Positions 46,450-59,546 of a stretch of DNA of 64,000 nt are shown in pieces. The notes under the pieces were generated by a model. It made no database searches. It was not told the DNA's origin and saw nothing but the letters and a program-made list of their open reading frames with translations. The stretch is taken from NCBI GenBank assembly GCA_017311315.1, contig CM029666.1, positions 34,296,749 through 34,360,748 of the forward strand. The letters run 5' to 3'. Within the stretch, counting starts at the first letter, position 1. Each line of letters opens with the position of its first letter. Source of the DNA: Dendrocalamus latiflorus (Eukaryota; Streptophyta; Magnoliopsida; Poales; Poaceae). A program made the position numbers and the translations under genes.

Positions 46450-47061
46450 TATACATTATGTTACAATGAATGCAAAGATTCAAACTCTCTCGTAAAGAAG
46501 CAAAACGAGAAGAATCGAGAACCTTAGTAAAAATATTGGTAATTTGGTGCTCTGACTCTATAAATTGAAGAACAACATCCCCTTCTCTACATGGTCTCTA
46601 AGAAAATGATATATAATATCAATGTGCTTAGTCTTGAAGTGTTGCACTGGGTTTTGGGTAATATTTATGATACTAATGTCATCACACAGGAGAGAAACAC
46701 TATCTAAGGCTAACTCATTGTCCCGTGGAGTAAATAAAATTCAGAGAACCTGAGAGCAACTACTAGCAGTAACTACATACTCCACTTCTACAGTGAACTG
46801 TGTAACAGAGGACAATATTTTAAATGACCAAGAGGTAAGAGATGCGCATAAGAAATAACAAGTGCTACAGGTACTCTTTCTTTCTATCCCACGCCTTGCA
46901 AAATTAGCATTAGAGAAAGCACGAAGAGAAAGAGTGTAGAATGGAAGAACACCAGAGTCCAAAGTCAAGAGTATTTTGAAGATACCTAAAAATACGACGC
47001 ACTGCTTAATGATGAGAGGCATATGGGGAAGTCTAAAATCGAGCGCACAGATATACAGCAA
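46450..47061 (-). pseudogene. Copia RNase H, broken
   Basis: The minus strand reads FSNANFARRGIERKSTCSTC, then SWSFKILSSVTQFTVEVEYV, equivalent to the usual SWSSKKQ..VALSTAEAEY. The polyprotein end ESEHQITNIFTKVL is near 46510-46560. The usual D of the second motif is lost and frames shift. Confidence 0.7.
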
Positions 47062-47263
47062 AGTGTATGTATAGCCTCAAAGCAATGAGGTAGAGAAGGG
47101 AGTCGATCATACTACGGTACTCCTTCTAGTTCACAAGCTCTCCATCTTCATCAGGATCTAATGCGCTAGAAGTGGCAATTAGAGTAAACATATGCTTGTT
47201 GCTTTCCATGTCAAAGTGCCAAAAAAGTTCCTTTCTATACTTGCTTTGATGGATAAAGATCTC

Positions 47264-47815
47264 TTACTTCAGTTGCTTGACTTGAAGGTCAAAGAAAAAT
47301 GTCAGCTTGTCTATTATACTCATCTCAAACTCTTTGCTCGTAGAATCTGAAAATCTGGGCATCAAAGCATGAGAGGAGTCAGTGAAAATTATGTCATCCA
47401 TATAAATCTGAACAAGAAGAAAATCACTTTCATGCTTGAGAGTGAGCAAGATTTTATCTACCATTCCTATTTTAAAGTCTTTATTAAGCAAGAAACTCTT
47501 AAGCCTATCATACCAAGCTCTAGAGGCCTATTTCAATCCATACAAGACTTTGAAGAGTTTATATACAAGATTTGAAAATTTGAGATTTTTGAAACTAGGG
47601 TGATGCTTAACATAGATATCTTTTCCTATGAAACCATTTAGAAAAGCACTCTTGATGTCCATTTGAAACAACATTAGGCCCTTAAACGCAACAAATATTA
47701 AAAGAATGTGAATGGCTTCTAATCTAACTACAGATGCAAAGATTTTCTCATAGTCTAAGCTCTCTACCTTTAAGAAATCTTGAGCTACAAACCTAATCTT
47801 GTTGCGAACTAACAA
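47264..47815 (-). pseudogene. Copia reverse transcriptase, broken
   Basis: The translation contains LDYEKIFASVVRLEAIHILL, then DIKSAFLNGFIGKDIYV, then LVYKLFKVLYGLK, and the catalytic box QIYMDDIIF (YMDD). A stop separates the YGLK and YMDD parts. Confidence 0.82.
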
Positions 47816-48365
47816 CCCATTCTCACTTTACTTGTTTTTAAATACCCATTGTACCAATTACATTATGATTAGATGAGGTTCAAACTAAGATTCAGACTTT
47901 GTTTCTCTCAAAGTTTTCAAACTCTTCATGCATGGCACTAATCCAAGAGGATTCAGATAAAGCATGAGTGACATCTCGGGGCTCAAAAGATGCAACGAAA
48001 GCAAAATAAGTATAAAAGTCTAGAGAGATAAACTTGGAATGAGTAACTCGCTCATGGAGATCCCCAATCATCTGCTCCTAAGGGTGTCATCGCCGAATAT
48101 AAAGTAGTGGTCCTGGTGCAAATGTGGCCCCTATCTCATGGACTGTGGAGGTAGGAGAAGAGCCACTCGCCGTGTTGGTGAAAATAGGAGGAGGTTGCTT
48201 AAGTGAAGCTGGAACAATTGAACCGGGCTCTCCAACCACCTCAGGATATGTAAGTGGAGGGATTGGATCCCCATCCTTCTAGTCAATGTTGTCATCGAGA
48301 AAGATATTCTCCTAATCATCATGTACATTTGTGCTTGCACTGTCGGGTCTAGTACCAGGACTAAC

Positions 48366-48760
48366 CTAATCAAAAGTGACTTCACATGTCTCAATGATTT
48401 TGTTAGTATTCAAACTTAAGACACGAAAGCCATAAGAACAAGCAGGATATCTAAGAAAAATGCCATTATAACATTTGGATTCAAATTTATCTAAGTTGCT
48501 ATGTTTTAGAATAAAGCACTTACAACCAAATATCTTGAAATAAGAGATGCTAAGCTTATGACCAAATCTTAACTCAAAAGAGGTCTTGTGTAAGGATGAT
48601 CTCAAGAACACTCCATTGGACACATAGCAAGCAATGAAAATTATCTCGGCCCAAAACCTCCTAGGGAGGCTATGCTCAACTAACATGATCGTAGCCATCT
48701 CTACAAGAGTTTTATTCTTTCTCTCTACAACTTCAATTTGTTACGAGACTCTAGAAGAAG
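48366..48760 (-). pseudogene. Copia integrase fragment
   Basis: It reads ERIKLL near 48700-48715, the remnant of VERKNRTL, followed by EHSLPRRFWAEIIFIACYVSN and FKIFGCKCFILKH, which are typical of the C-terminal side of the copia integrase core. Confidence 0.72.
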
Positions 48761-49101
48761 AGAACTAGTACTCTAGACCTTGCTTAGCACAGAAAGCGGC
48801 AAATGATGATTTCTTGAATTAAGTACTATTATCACTCCTAATGACTTTCAGAGCTCTTGGGAGATCTACAGCTAATCTAAAGGCAGACTCCTTAAAGTAA
48901 CCAAATGCCTCATCCTTAGAATCAACAAAATATACTCAAGAATATCTAGAGAAATTATCTATAATGAAAAGCATATGTCACTTCCCTCATGTAGACTAGG
49001 CTCTAGAAGGGCCAACAATGTCTAAATGCAAGAGTTGTTCAGGTGCATGGGTCAATATCAAGGTAAGAGGTGGATGAAAAGAAGAAACAATCTTACTAAT
49101 T

Positions 49102-49530
49102 CTATAGGGTGTGCAAACTTAAGTCCTTGCAACTCTTAAGCCTAGGCAATCCTTTAATAATGTCCTTGCTATTAACTCTAGTCAAGTAATCGAAGCCTAT
49201 ATGTCTAAGCATATAATAATACCACAATACTAAATCATGAGAATCAGAAGCCACAAGACACCTAGAGCTAGAGCTAGAAGAGATACTAAAATTAGCACTA
49301 AAAATCTTCTCAAACATAGAGATGCCAAATACAGGCTCACCAGAAGAATCTAAAACTCTACACCACCCAACCTTGAATCTCACTTCTACACCCTCATCAA
49401 GAAACTGAGAAACAGATAGCATATTATACATCAACCTACTTACTAAAGCAGCATCCTTAATAATGAATTTGTTATTGACACACACGGTGCCCTTAGCCAA
49501 TATAGTCCTAGTAGGAGCATCTCTGAACAT
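49102..49530 (-). pseudogene. Copia protease tail and GAG-pre-integrase
   Basis: It reads LVSRLMYNMLSVSQFLDEG, the usual V..LKYNLLSVSQLCDKG of copia polyproteins, and later LVLWYYYMLRHIGFDYL, a decayed WH.RLGH.....L. Confidence 0.7.
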
Positions 49531-50053
49531 GATTAGCTTGTCGTTGGATGCACAGGTAAGGGAGGGGGACTAATGAGAATATCTAGTCATATGTCAAGAA
49601 CACCCAGAGTCAACAAGTCATATGTTCTCCTTCCTTGCTCGTCGGACCTATAGGGCATAAGTAGAAGACATCGGTGCCTCAATATTATGGTAAAAAAAGA
49701 CTTAGAAATCTAGTACTAAGCCACATGACGTCTAGGAATAGCAGTAGAAGTAGAAAATAAAATGGTTAGCAAGAAAATCATCATAATGCACATGAGAACT
49801 ACCTAAGCCTCTTTAAACCGGCCTACCAAAAGATCGATACTCCCCTATCAAGATGCTACTTGTGGTCTATTCTCACGATATCCACCAAAAAGTCAAAGAA
49901 GTCATCTATAGGCTTATATCTAGAAGCAAAGACTAGAGGTATAGCCCTAGAGACACATTGGGTGATGGGACTCCTCTAATGGACCTCAAAGCACACATCC
50001 TCTATTTTCTCTCATACTTGACCCCCCTCCAAAAGTAGAACTCAACAACATGG

Positions 50054-50526
50054 TCATTCTTCTTGTAGAAGGTGCAATAGTACATGATCTTTTAAGGGGG
50101 TCTGACCTGCTGGAGTAGAAACACATGACTTGCTAGAAGGGATTTGGACAAATCTAGTTGACCTAAATATAGTCTTTGAAGGCTCAGGGGGTATGTCATT
50201 AAACTTATCACTCTCCACATCTCTCACAATCTTAGATGGATGGTTTTTGGAATACTTAAGGAAATTTAAACCCAGACCTCTCTTCTCTGTAGTCTCCTTA
50301 AATTGGTCGATAATCATGTTGAGGTTCTTCTTCCCTAAAATATCCAAGGATCATTTTGAGATTGTCATTCTCTTTAGCTAGGTTCTTACATATAGCACAC
50401 TCAATGGCCTTGGTTGCCCTAACATATCTCTCTTTGTGGACAACTATCTCAAGTCTCAAAGCCACACAAGACACACAAGGAATTTCTCTAATCCTACCTA
50501 GCTGCTCCTTGAATTTAACTCTAAAA
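50054..50526 (-). pseudogene. Copia gag, distal part
   Basis: Coding-like fragments read FRVKFKEQLGRIREIPCVSC, then ICKNLAKENDNLKMILGYF, of the coiled coil-rich tail seen in Sirevirus-type Gag. This part is continuous with 53805-54473 when the solo LTR and one AGCCG copy are discounted. Confidence 0.6.
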
Positions 50527-50530
50527 GCCG
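50526..50530. repeat. Left target-site duplication AGCCG of the solo LTR
   Basis: AGCCG abuts the TGTAACATCC start and recurs at 53800-53804. Confidence 0.9.
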
Positions 50531-53500
50531 TGTAACATCCCAAAATTTTTCTGAATTTTTTGAAAAGTTATTTAAAGATTAAAAAGTATTTTAAAGGAAA
50601 ACAAAAATTAAAATTTATTGCAGTCAAGGTATTAAAAATATTTTATTTGGGTCCAAACTTATTCAAGAATTTCTGTGAATTTTTCAGAAATTTTTGTAAT
50701 TTATTTCATTTTTTCTGAGCTTTATGGAATTATTTGGGCCTTTCTGAAAATCAAAAACCTTTTTAAAATTTAAAAACCCTCTCCTCCCTCCTCTCCGGCC
50801 GCCACGTGGACGACCAGATCGCCCGGCCGATCCCGCCTCCCCCTCCTCCCCGCTTGCCACTTGTCCGGCCCAGATCGGTCGATCCCCGCGCGCCCGGCCC
50901 AATCCGTCGTCCGCCTCGCGCCCGCGCCCGCCGCCCGATCTCCCTCTCCCCGCGTGGCGCCATCCTGGCCGCCCGCGCCCCCTCTCTCGCTGGCCGCCCG
51001 GACCCACCTGCCAGGCGCGTCTCCCTCCCCGCGCCACCTTCCTTCTTCTCCCCTCCCCTTTCCTTCTTTGCTCCGGCCGACCGAACCACGGCGGATCTGG
51101 TCTTTCCTTCGCCGCCTCCCCCTATTTGGAAGCCGTGCACGCCGGCGGGATCGAATCCCCTAAACCCTGCGCCCTCCTTTCCTTCCGTACCTCCCCCTTT
51201 CCTTCTTCCCCTCTCTTTCCTTTCCGCCGCCCGCCATCTCCGGCGAGGAATCCCCGCTAGCTCCCCCTCCCCACCCCTATAAAAGCCCCTCCCCGGCCTC
51301 CCCTCTCCCCGCACCACCTCCCTCCGCTCCCATTTCCCTCTCGTGAGCACCGTAGTGCCCTCGCGCCGTGCGCCCAAGCTTCCAAGCGCCGGAGCTCCTC
51401 CGGCGAGGAATTGCGGCCGCCTCCGGCGTCCTCGTGCCCCGCCGCCACCTCCCTTGGCCTCCCCGCGGCCGTGCGAAGACCCTCTGCCCCTCGGCCGTGC
51501 CTCTCCGCCACTAGAGCCCCGTCGCCGCCGTAGCCCGAGCCGTGCCACTGCTTCTCCTTGTCGCCGACGTGCCTCCGGTTGCCCACGGTGAGATCGCGCA
51601 CCACCCCCGAGTCCCCTGCATGCCCCTCTCCCTCCTCGGGCCCACGCCGCCGGTCGCCGCTCGCTAGAGCGCCGGCGAGCACGCCGTGCCCGAGCGCCAC
51701 CACGGGCCGGCCTCCCACGTCAGCTTCCTCGTGCTCACGTGTCAGCCACGTGGCGCCACACCCCCGCCACCTCGGCCACCCCCGGCTCAGTCAGCGCCAC
51801 CGCATGTCCCGTGCCACCTCAGCGCCTCCTGTGGACCGTGGACCCGGTCCATAGACCCGGGCCCACACGTCAGTGGGCTGTCCGAGAATCTCCCCAGGGC
51901 TGACGTCAACTGGCGCAATAAATCCCTATTTTCCCGTTGAAAAATAATTCAGCGGAAATTAAATTCCCTGCTGACGCAATAATTCAGATTTTCCTTTAGG
52001 ATAATAATTCCAGAAATTCCTCTTTTTATTTTTCCCTGAATTTAAACTTCCCGGAGCTCGCTCTTCTTCATCCTAACTCCGATTTAGCCCATTCAAATTT
52101 CTAAATTCATCAAAAATTCCCCTCTATCCATTTCTGGCATCATTTCAAATTTTTGAAGTAAATTTGAATTTATTTGAATTTATTTGGGTTTTATTTGAGT
52201 TATTTTCACGTGTAGACTGCGACGATTCCGGAGAATTCTTCGACGACGATTCACACCCACTTGAGGAGCAAGGCAAGTCACACTCCTTGACCATGTTGAT
52301 CCCATATTGCAAATAAAATTATGTTGATTTAAATTATATTGCATGCATAATTTTATTCAATGTGTTTCAATTCAGTTTTAATTTTAGTTAATACGTGTTT
52401 GTTAATACCTCCATTGACATTGCAAATCCTTATACGTTGTCACCTTAGAATCAAACTCTAGTTAGTACACTAGTATGGGCTGGAGAATTTCTAAATCAAA
52501 TGCTTAGACCCGCTTAGTCATAATTTTGATTTTGGGGATACCTTTTCACATAAAATGATAAGCTTTTGAACTGTATTGTTGACTTCGGTGAGTCAAGAAG
52601 GATTATGAAACATTTTCAAAATAAAATATAAAATCTGGTTTAGACTTAGGCTAATGGTTAGGAGGTGGGTGCAGGCATGCACTGTTGTTCGGAGACTCAG
52701 TGTTGATTGTCGGGCACAGGGGGTATGTGGTTGAGCCTAAGTCAATTAAGGATCGGTCTGTGAGCTACTGTTGCAAAGCCCTAGTGTACTACCACAAGGT
52801 TGGTATGGGACAGCCCTGGCTGAATAATTTGTGAGTCCCAACCTGGGTCATGTCGTAGGATGAAAGTGAGCGTGGCGTAGGCCATGAGAAGTCTCACTCG
52901 ACTCAAGAGGGGGTCCCGGCCTGGTGGAGTCCTTACTGGGGTGAAACCTTAGAGTTGGCTTGGCCAGGTTGACGGCTTTGCATTGTAAAGGCCTTGTCAC
53001 GACTCCTAACCGCACACCTAAGGAAGTGTGTAATCTAGTGGTAAAACGGGATGATCGTGTCTTGCGGGTAAAGCTGTACAACCTCTGCAGAGTGTATAAT
53101 CTATCCTGGATAGCCGTGCCCACGATCATGGGCATGCTAAGTAAAGTTTTTAATGGATTAGACTTCAGTTTTAAAATGATTTATAAAACCTTGTGGTCGG
53201 AGCCACGTGAAATCTTTTGGAAAAGATGGACCGGGCGGGATGCCCGAGAATAGGTTAGTGTTTGGTCGGAGCCTGCAGTAACGGTAGTAATTTTAATTGT
53301 AGTTATTGTTTTTTACTTACTGTATTAAATTCAGCAGTTTCAATCTAGTTATTGTATTCTTTTAAATGCTGTTTTCTGCACAACTAACCCTATATGCCTT
53401 CCCTTGTGGCCTTAAGCATTATATTGCATTTTTCCCGTGTGGCTTGCGGAGTACAAGTTTGTACTCACTCTTGCTGTCTCATCACAGAGGAGGACTACGA

Positions 53501-53799
53501 CGACTACGGTGAGGACCAGGATGAGTATGACACGTCTTGCCGTCGTTTGCCTGTGGCAGACTTGGGCTTCGCTTTTTCCAGCTTGCTTCCGCAGTTTCTT
53601 TTGCTATGAATAATGTTTGCCAATGAGCGATGATGTAAACGCTGGCCATAAGGCCATACTCTTTTAGAAGGAATAATATTGTCATTTTGCTTGGTATTTA
53701 TCTTTGTTATCCGCTGTGTGCACTAGCTGATCCTGGACTAGTGCGCAGCTAGTGCGATTTACACAAAGGATCCTGGAGTTGCCGCTCCGGGTTCCAACA
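50531..53799 (+). mobile_element. Solo LTR of a Ty3/gypsy element, 3.27 kb
   Basis: It runs from TGTAACATCCCAAAATTTTT to GGGTTCCAACA with exact 5-bp duplications. Neither primer site nor internal genes are present, which fits recombination between two LTRs. A TATA box (CCCCTATAAAAGCCCC, near 51277) after a strongly GC-rich promoter block (50780-51270), then a GC-rich leader (51270-51860) and AT-rich 3' half, give plus orientation. The acidic repeat GAGGAGGACTACGACGACTA near 53487 and the block layout match the older LTR at 3848-7306. Long minus-strand frames at 50763-51718 are composition artefacts. Confidence 0.92.
51275..51284 (+). promoter_or_regulatory. TATA box of the solo LTR
   Basis: CCTATAAAAG sits at the end of a pyrimidine-rich stretch. 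Transcription would start about 30 bp on and could run out into the copia element. Confidence 0.6.
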
Positions 53800-53804
53800 A
53801 GCCG

Positions 53805-54890
53805 CATGCATCTCATATAAGTCAGTTTTAATTTCAGCACAAAATGCACAAAAAAATAGAATGAATTACTTTCTTAGATGTAGCCATGGATAGGGATTTT
53901 ACATTTGATTTTAGTTGTGAATTTATGGCAAATGTCACAAGATTCGGTTCTAGAATGAAGAAGTATTTCAGTGATCTCTTTCATCTTACGTTTGCCAACC
54001 TCACAATGAAAGCAAGTATGATTACGATTGAACCTGAGCAATTCTTTGGTGGCGCTATCAAGTTTCTGTTTAAGTAAAGCATAATTTGAGCATGATAAAT
54101 GAATATCATCTAAGCCAATAGCATCCATACAATCATTTTCAATACTAGAATTGGGTGTCATTAGTTCATCCGAAGCATCATTAAGTTGGTTGACAACCAA
54201 AGAATAAGCAATTTTTAGTTTAGCTAATTGATCATGTAAGAATAAGCAAGATTCATAGTTTTCATCATCAGGACTTATGAAGTTGAGCCTAACCATTTCT
54301 AGATTCAAGTTGTCAATCATAATATCTTGATTATTGATTATCTTAGCTTGTGTTGCAACAAGAGAACGCCTTATTTCTTTAGAAGAGGGGCATACCTCAT
54401 CAGCATCACTATAGGGCTCATCGTCATTAGGAGTGTCAACGTTAGTGACACTATCCTTGGCCATAAAGCACATACCAATGAGTCATGTGACTTCTTCTTA
54501 CTCTTGGAGTCGTCCTCGTTGTCCTCAGTCTCTGAGTTCACATCACTGATGTTGATGTTCTCAAGAGCAGCAAGAACCCGATTAACGAACTTGTAGTAGT
54601 TTGGCTTCTTGGGCTTCACGTCATGAACTTGATGATGCCTTCAAGAGTCCTTCTCCTTCTTGACCTTCAGCTTGGGGCGCTTGGCCCAAATATAGTTTGA
54701 CTCACCACACTCAAAGCAAGTGAAAGAACCACTACTCTTCCTATTCCTCACTTTCTGGTAGGCTCTTGTGAATTTAGTGGATAGAAGTACTAAGTCATTC
54801 TCATGAAACTTCTCTAGATGTTCATCACTCAAGGAATGGAAAGTAGATAGTGAAAACCTAGAAGAACCAAAGTCCAAGGAGTAGAAGATC
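53805..54890 (-). pseudogene. gag: Copia gag, proximal part with degenerate zinc knuckle
   Basis: The frame from 54473 down to 53874 reads SYSLVVNQLNDASDEL-like coiled-coil sequence and ends CFHCEVGKRKM. Upstream, at about 54725, CFECGESNYIWAKRP is a zinc knuckle that has lost its histidine and last cysteine. Acidic Ser/Asp/Glu stretches follow, as in Sirevirus Gag. Confidence 0.7.
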
Positions 54891-55576
54891 TACTCTGAGT
54901 AGGGTCAATTACTAGAGCCATCGACTCTGTCTTGGGAAGACGTGATATGAAGTCAATCTTATGCATCTTCAACCTCGACTAGAGTTTATCCATGATAAAC
55001 TCACTCATGACAGTGTTGTTATTGATGGAAGTAATCGTCATCCCTAAACTTTCGTATCAAGAGCACCCAATATTTGGTGTGCATTCTCAAAGTCAGAATA
55101 AGACATACCAATAGCACATAAATCATGAATGATCTTATTAAACCATTCCCACAACTCATTCAAAATTTCACCAGACTTTTGCTCGATTTTATAGTATTAT
55201 TTTTTTGAGTTGGTTCTGTCTCAGTTTCTTGATGGCAATTGAGCCCTCATGGTAGCCCGAGAGGGTCTTCTATATCACATGAGCAGATACGAACTGAGCT
55301 ACTTGCTCAAACTTAGATCGACTAAACCCTTAAACCAAAAAGTTCTAAATCTTGCTGATTGCCTCCACATCTAGAGTATTTGCTAGATTAACCTTGGTAG
55401 GCACATCAAAAGAATTATGAACTTTGAGCCAAATTGAATACACTTGGGCTGGATGTATGCGGACATTCGACACTTCCAACAAGAAAAATCAGCTTCATCA
55501 AAAAATGGTGGCTTGGTTGAATATTTGTCTGATGCCATAGCCCTAACACCGGTTAAGATCTATCAAGAAGAGCTAA
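54891..55576 (-). pseudogene. N-terminal copia gag remnant
   Basis: Short fragments of the Gag core (an FYWDEADFSCWKC-like stretch near 55460-55505) lie just inside the primer site. Stops are frequent. Confidence 0.45.
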
Positions 55577-55594
55577 CCGGGCCCTGATACCACT

Positions 55595-57533
55595 TGTAGG
55601 ACCAATATAACAACAAAGGGGTGAATGGTGCCTTAATTTTTTCCAAGTATTCACCAATTTTTCACTCCAGTGGCTATAAAGCTATGAAGATTAGAATTGC
55701 GAACCAAAAGTAAAGCAACAAACTCAAAAACCTAAGAGAGGGAAAACTTAGCTCCTTACCAATCTGGCCATTATAGGGAGGCAGGTCTAGCTGATGGGCG
55801 ATTTGATTGGCAAGGCATCAGTGGTCTGATCAGCTTGACCACAGTGGTCTGACCGGTGGCTGACTGGACTGGCCCTAGGGGCGATCTAACTGCACCCCTA
55901 TTTTCAAAACAAAAAAATCAATCTGACCCAACACTAAAGAAAGGTGCAACACCAAAAATTCTCAATCAAAAGAGGTGAAACTTTGCATGCACCTTACTAA
56001 GGGTCTCAGGAACCTATTCCATCTAAAGATTGTATAAATCTTGGTCAAAATTCTAACCTTTACCAAAGACAAGTAAGATTGCACCAAAACTATCGAAACA
56101 TCGAAATCTTGGTATATGACTTACTCGTGAGCAAAGTATGACCAAGATAGCTCTAGATGAGTTCCCATATGTCATAGAAAGCTATTCATCCTAAAGATTT
56201 GAAGCAAAAACGTTGGGATCGAGAAATCTCAAGACGAAATAAAATCCAAACAAAACCAGGTAACTTCAAAATCTTACAAGATCTGGTGCTTAGATGAATG
56301 GGGATTGATCTCCATGAGTCGTATCCATCACTTACACATCCTTGCCACACAACAAGATCAATAAGGGGAAGAAGTGATCAAAACCAATAAGAACGAGCGT
56401 AAATCAACCAAATCAAGAAGACGCCATGAGTGATGAACAAAGTTTATCTATTGCTATTTGAAGATAAAGGTTTTACAGCCATTACACATAGAGAATAAGA
56501 TAGTACATAACACTCACACTTTTCAAACCCTAACCCTAAAACATAAGGTTGGAATAGTTGGCTAGATGGTTGGATGGTTAAATTGGAAGTATTTATTTCA
56601 ACCTGTTAAATAGATGAGGCAATCAGCCCACATCTAATCCTAATGAATACTATGCACTAGCATTTTTTGGGGAAACCCGTTAACCCCACAAAACATGAGT
56701 TTTACTCACACACTTAACTCATGCACGGTTTTGAAATCACATAAGCCCGAATATGTTAAGTAGTTATCATTTGACCCACTTAACCTTATTAGCATCTTCT
56801 TAATCTAAACCACTTTCCCAAGGCCACTCAAGTACCACGGTTTGATCTAACGCAATTTCTAGTGTTTGGCCTCCTTACCAAAATATCCTTGCCTTGACTC
56901 GGTTTTCATCTTTTCTTACAAGCGATCATCATGCTCATCATGTATAGGTGTACTAATTACTTGCTATGCATCTGCAAGTCTCTCTTATTCCAGTTCCACC
57001 GGACCACATCTCACTTAGACCGACCAACCACTTGGTGCAACCTGTCACTTAAACCTTCCCTTCAACATTTTCCATATTCCTTGTGCCATGCTTGAGGTCA
57101 ACCATCTCACCTAGTATGCTTGATCATTCTAAGCCTTGGCTCCTCCATAAGTGTAATCCTGATCCTCGCCGTTGACCATAGTTGACTTCAAGGTTTCTTG
57201 CACATTCAAAGACAAAGAAACCATTTCTGGGTACAAGTTCTTCATAACTTGATCTATATTAGTCAAAACATATCTCATGCAACATAAATGCACCGACTTA
57301 GATCAAAACAAACCAAACGATGACCAAATTTCCCACAGCTGGTCTGACCGCTGAGCCATGCCGGTTTGACTGGTAACCGGTTTGATAGCATGCCCTAGCC
57401 AATCTAAGCGGTTCCTATGACAAAACAGTCTCTGAAAAATGCAAACTAAGCAAAATTTAAATTCCAACTCCACAAACTTAACTTGGCAGTGGTTTATCAT
57501 ATAACAGCCTAGACCCTCTCGTATTATCTCTCA
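55595..57533 (-). repeat. 5' LTR of the minus-strand copia element
   Basis: The inner edge TGTAGGACCAATA abuts the primer site. The outer edge is placed at ...TATCTCTCA before GAAAA, so it is approximate. It contains several GGTCTGACCG/GGTTTGACTG words. Confidence 0.7.
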
Positions 57534-57609
57534 GAAAACATCCACTGAGAGTGGATGGAAAATTTCTTTAGAAAATTCTGTGAATATTTGTGAATCAAAG
57601 AGAACAAAA

Positions 57610-59500
57610 TTTATACGTTTCTAGTCCTCTGTTTTGCACCTACATTCTTATTCTATTTCTATATTTTTTTTATTCCTGTATTGTTATAATCCTGTGAATA
57701 AAAGAGATCCTAGCCAATTTCAGTCGAGGATCAGAGGCATGCGCCACCAAGTTGGTGACCATTAATCACGCAAACAGTAAAGAATAAACAGTCATATCAC
57801 AAAGGGGAATAAACATAGATGTTCAATAAAGTTCGTTTGGATGGCATGCTACTCCAAACTTGCTCATACTACCCCAGGAAATTTTTGTGTTCCACGTAGC
57901 CCTAAAATAAAAATATAGAAATTGCTCGTACTACTCCATGAATGTTTGTTTGTTAGAGAAAGGGATCAGAAAGTTGCCTTTAGAACTCAAGGAAATTTTG
58001 ACATTAGATTTTCTAAAAAAGTAGGAATATTTTATATCATACGAAATTCTTTGAAGCAAATATACAATCCAATTAAACACCTCTTAAACGAAATTATCCT
58101 TTGCTTTATTGCTCAGTTTTTCCTCCAAAATCCCCTCAGTTCCAATTATTTTAGCTATGTTCTTTTTGACTTTTGACTTTTTTGATAGTCAAAAGGCCAA
58201 CATTAAAACATAACAACCTCTTAAAGCAGATCTTACAATCGGCTTCCCGAGTTCAAAATTATGTGTGCCATCTACGTCGGCGTCTTTGCAATCCGTTGTC
58301 GTGTCGAAAAACATAGACAAAAAGTATCAGCCATAGATAAAAAAAAACATCAGCCACGGCCTAAATGAACACACCCTTTATACTCCACACAAAGTCACAA
58401 TATACTCCTCAATTGTTTTACATTAGTGATTAATCCTTTTCATGACACATATACCAGCACGATCAAAATCGCCATCTAAGTGATCACGTACATGGAGGAA
58501 CTGTTCATTTCTTGTTTTCTGATACTCCAATCGAATGCCTGGTCTATCTTAATTTGGTCTTATCAAAGCTCAATTGAGTTGTCACCAGACAGTATGCACT
58601 TACCATAATTAATCAAGTGGCAGAACTGCAGCATACGTGTCTCTCTGTTCTAGAGTTTACTTGCGGATTATAATTTCCACACAATTTGTTTAATTTCCCG
58701 CGAGGAGCATCCGCGCAAATATTCTTTCGCTCCTACCTTCTTGTCACCGAAAAGTAAGCAGATCTTAGTACCTATCTCACATGGCGCCATAGATACTCTC
58801 CTCTGATTATTCCTTAACGCTCAGGCCTCTCCAACTAATTGAAAAGATCACAAAAACACATGAGCTACAGCTGCCTATTGGTTGATCATATCAGCATCAA
58901 GGAACACTTGGCCGTTCGCAGCATTACAATAAGCTTCTCCTATATCTTTCTTTGTGCAATTGAATAGTTCGAAAATACAGAACAAACGGGGCACACGACA
59001 TCGTCAAAAAATGAGCCCACTTATATATTAGATTAGAGGCATAAAATATGTACTTGGTATTAATTGTGTATCCATGAGACAGTTGGATAGGCCTTGCGCC
59101 CCAAAGCATGTTCACATTATACAAGGGCATGTACGACTAGTCTACTACCACTGATCTGAACTTGGATGGATTATATTAGTGTGTTTAATTAATTAATCCA
59201 TCGTGGCTTTTATCTTTGAGTTGGTAGCATGGCTGGGTTTCAACTCCACTGCACACATCTTGTTTTTCTTTTTTCTAATTTATTGAATGAATCGTTTGCT
59301 TCTCCATTTGAGGCAAAGATTCTGTGCTGAGCCTAACAAGGATGAGTACTAGGACTATTACTTTGTTGTTTTGAGGCATCCAACTGCACCGACTAAATCC
59401 ATGGAGAGATCTGAGATTGCACTCCTCTTCCATCTCCATGAGTCAAAAGAACATAGCATCATAGGTCTCCAATCTTTGCATCCAATCCAAGAGATTCTGT
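57610..59500. other. Intergenic sequence; no gene seen
   Basis: It is AT-rich with scattered repeat-like words. I find no exon, tRNA or transposon ends I can support. Confidence 0.45.
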
Positions 59501-59546
59501 GGCTAAGAGCACTAATAATAGTTTGGTATTATTGCTTGATACTAGA

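Larger units (their letters stand above)
42265..57533 (-). mobile_element. Degenerate Ty1/copia element carrying two later insertions
   Basis: On the minus strand, the 5' LTR is 55595-57533 and the primer site TGGTATCAGGGCCCGG lies just inside it (about 55577-55592). Gag, protease/GAG-pre-integrase, integrase, reverse transcriptase and RNase H follow in copia order down to about 46450. The 3' LTR is at 42265-45770, is interrupted by a Harbinger-like element, and lacks about 1 kb homologous to 56500-57533. The LTRs share CGGTTTGACCG-type words and the end TATTGGTCCTACA. The flanks GGAAA and GAAAA are a probable imperfect duplication, so the outer limits are approximate. All genes are broken. 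Confidence 0.8.

Noticed and set aside
50763..51718. Large Gly/Arg-rich minus-strand frames
   Set aside because: They are antisense to the GC-rich promoter and leader of a solo LTR. Low stop frequency follows from composition.
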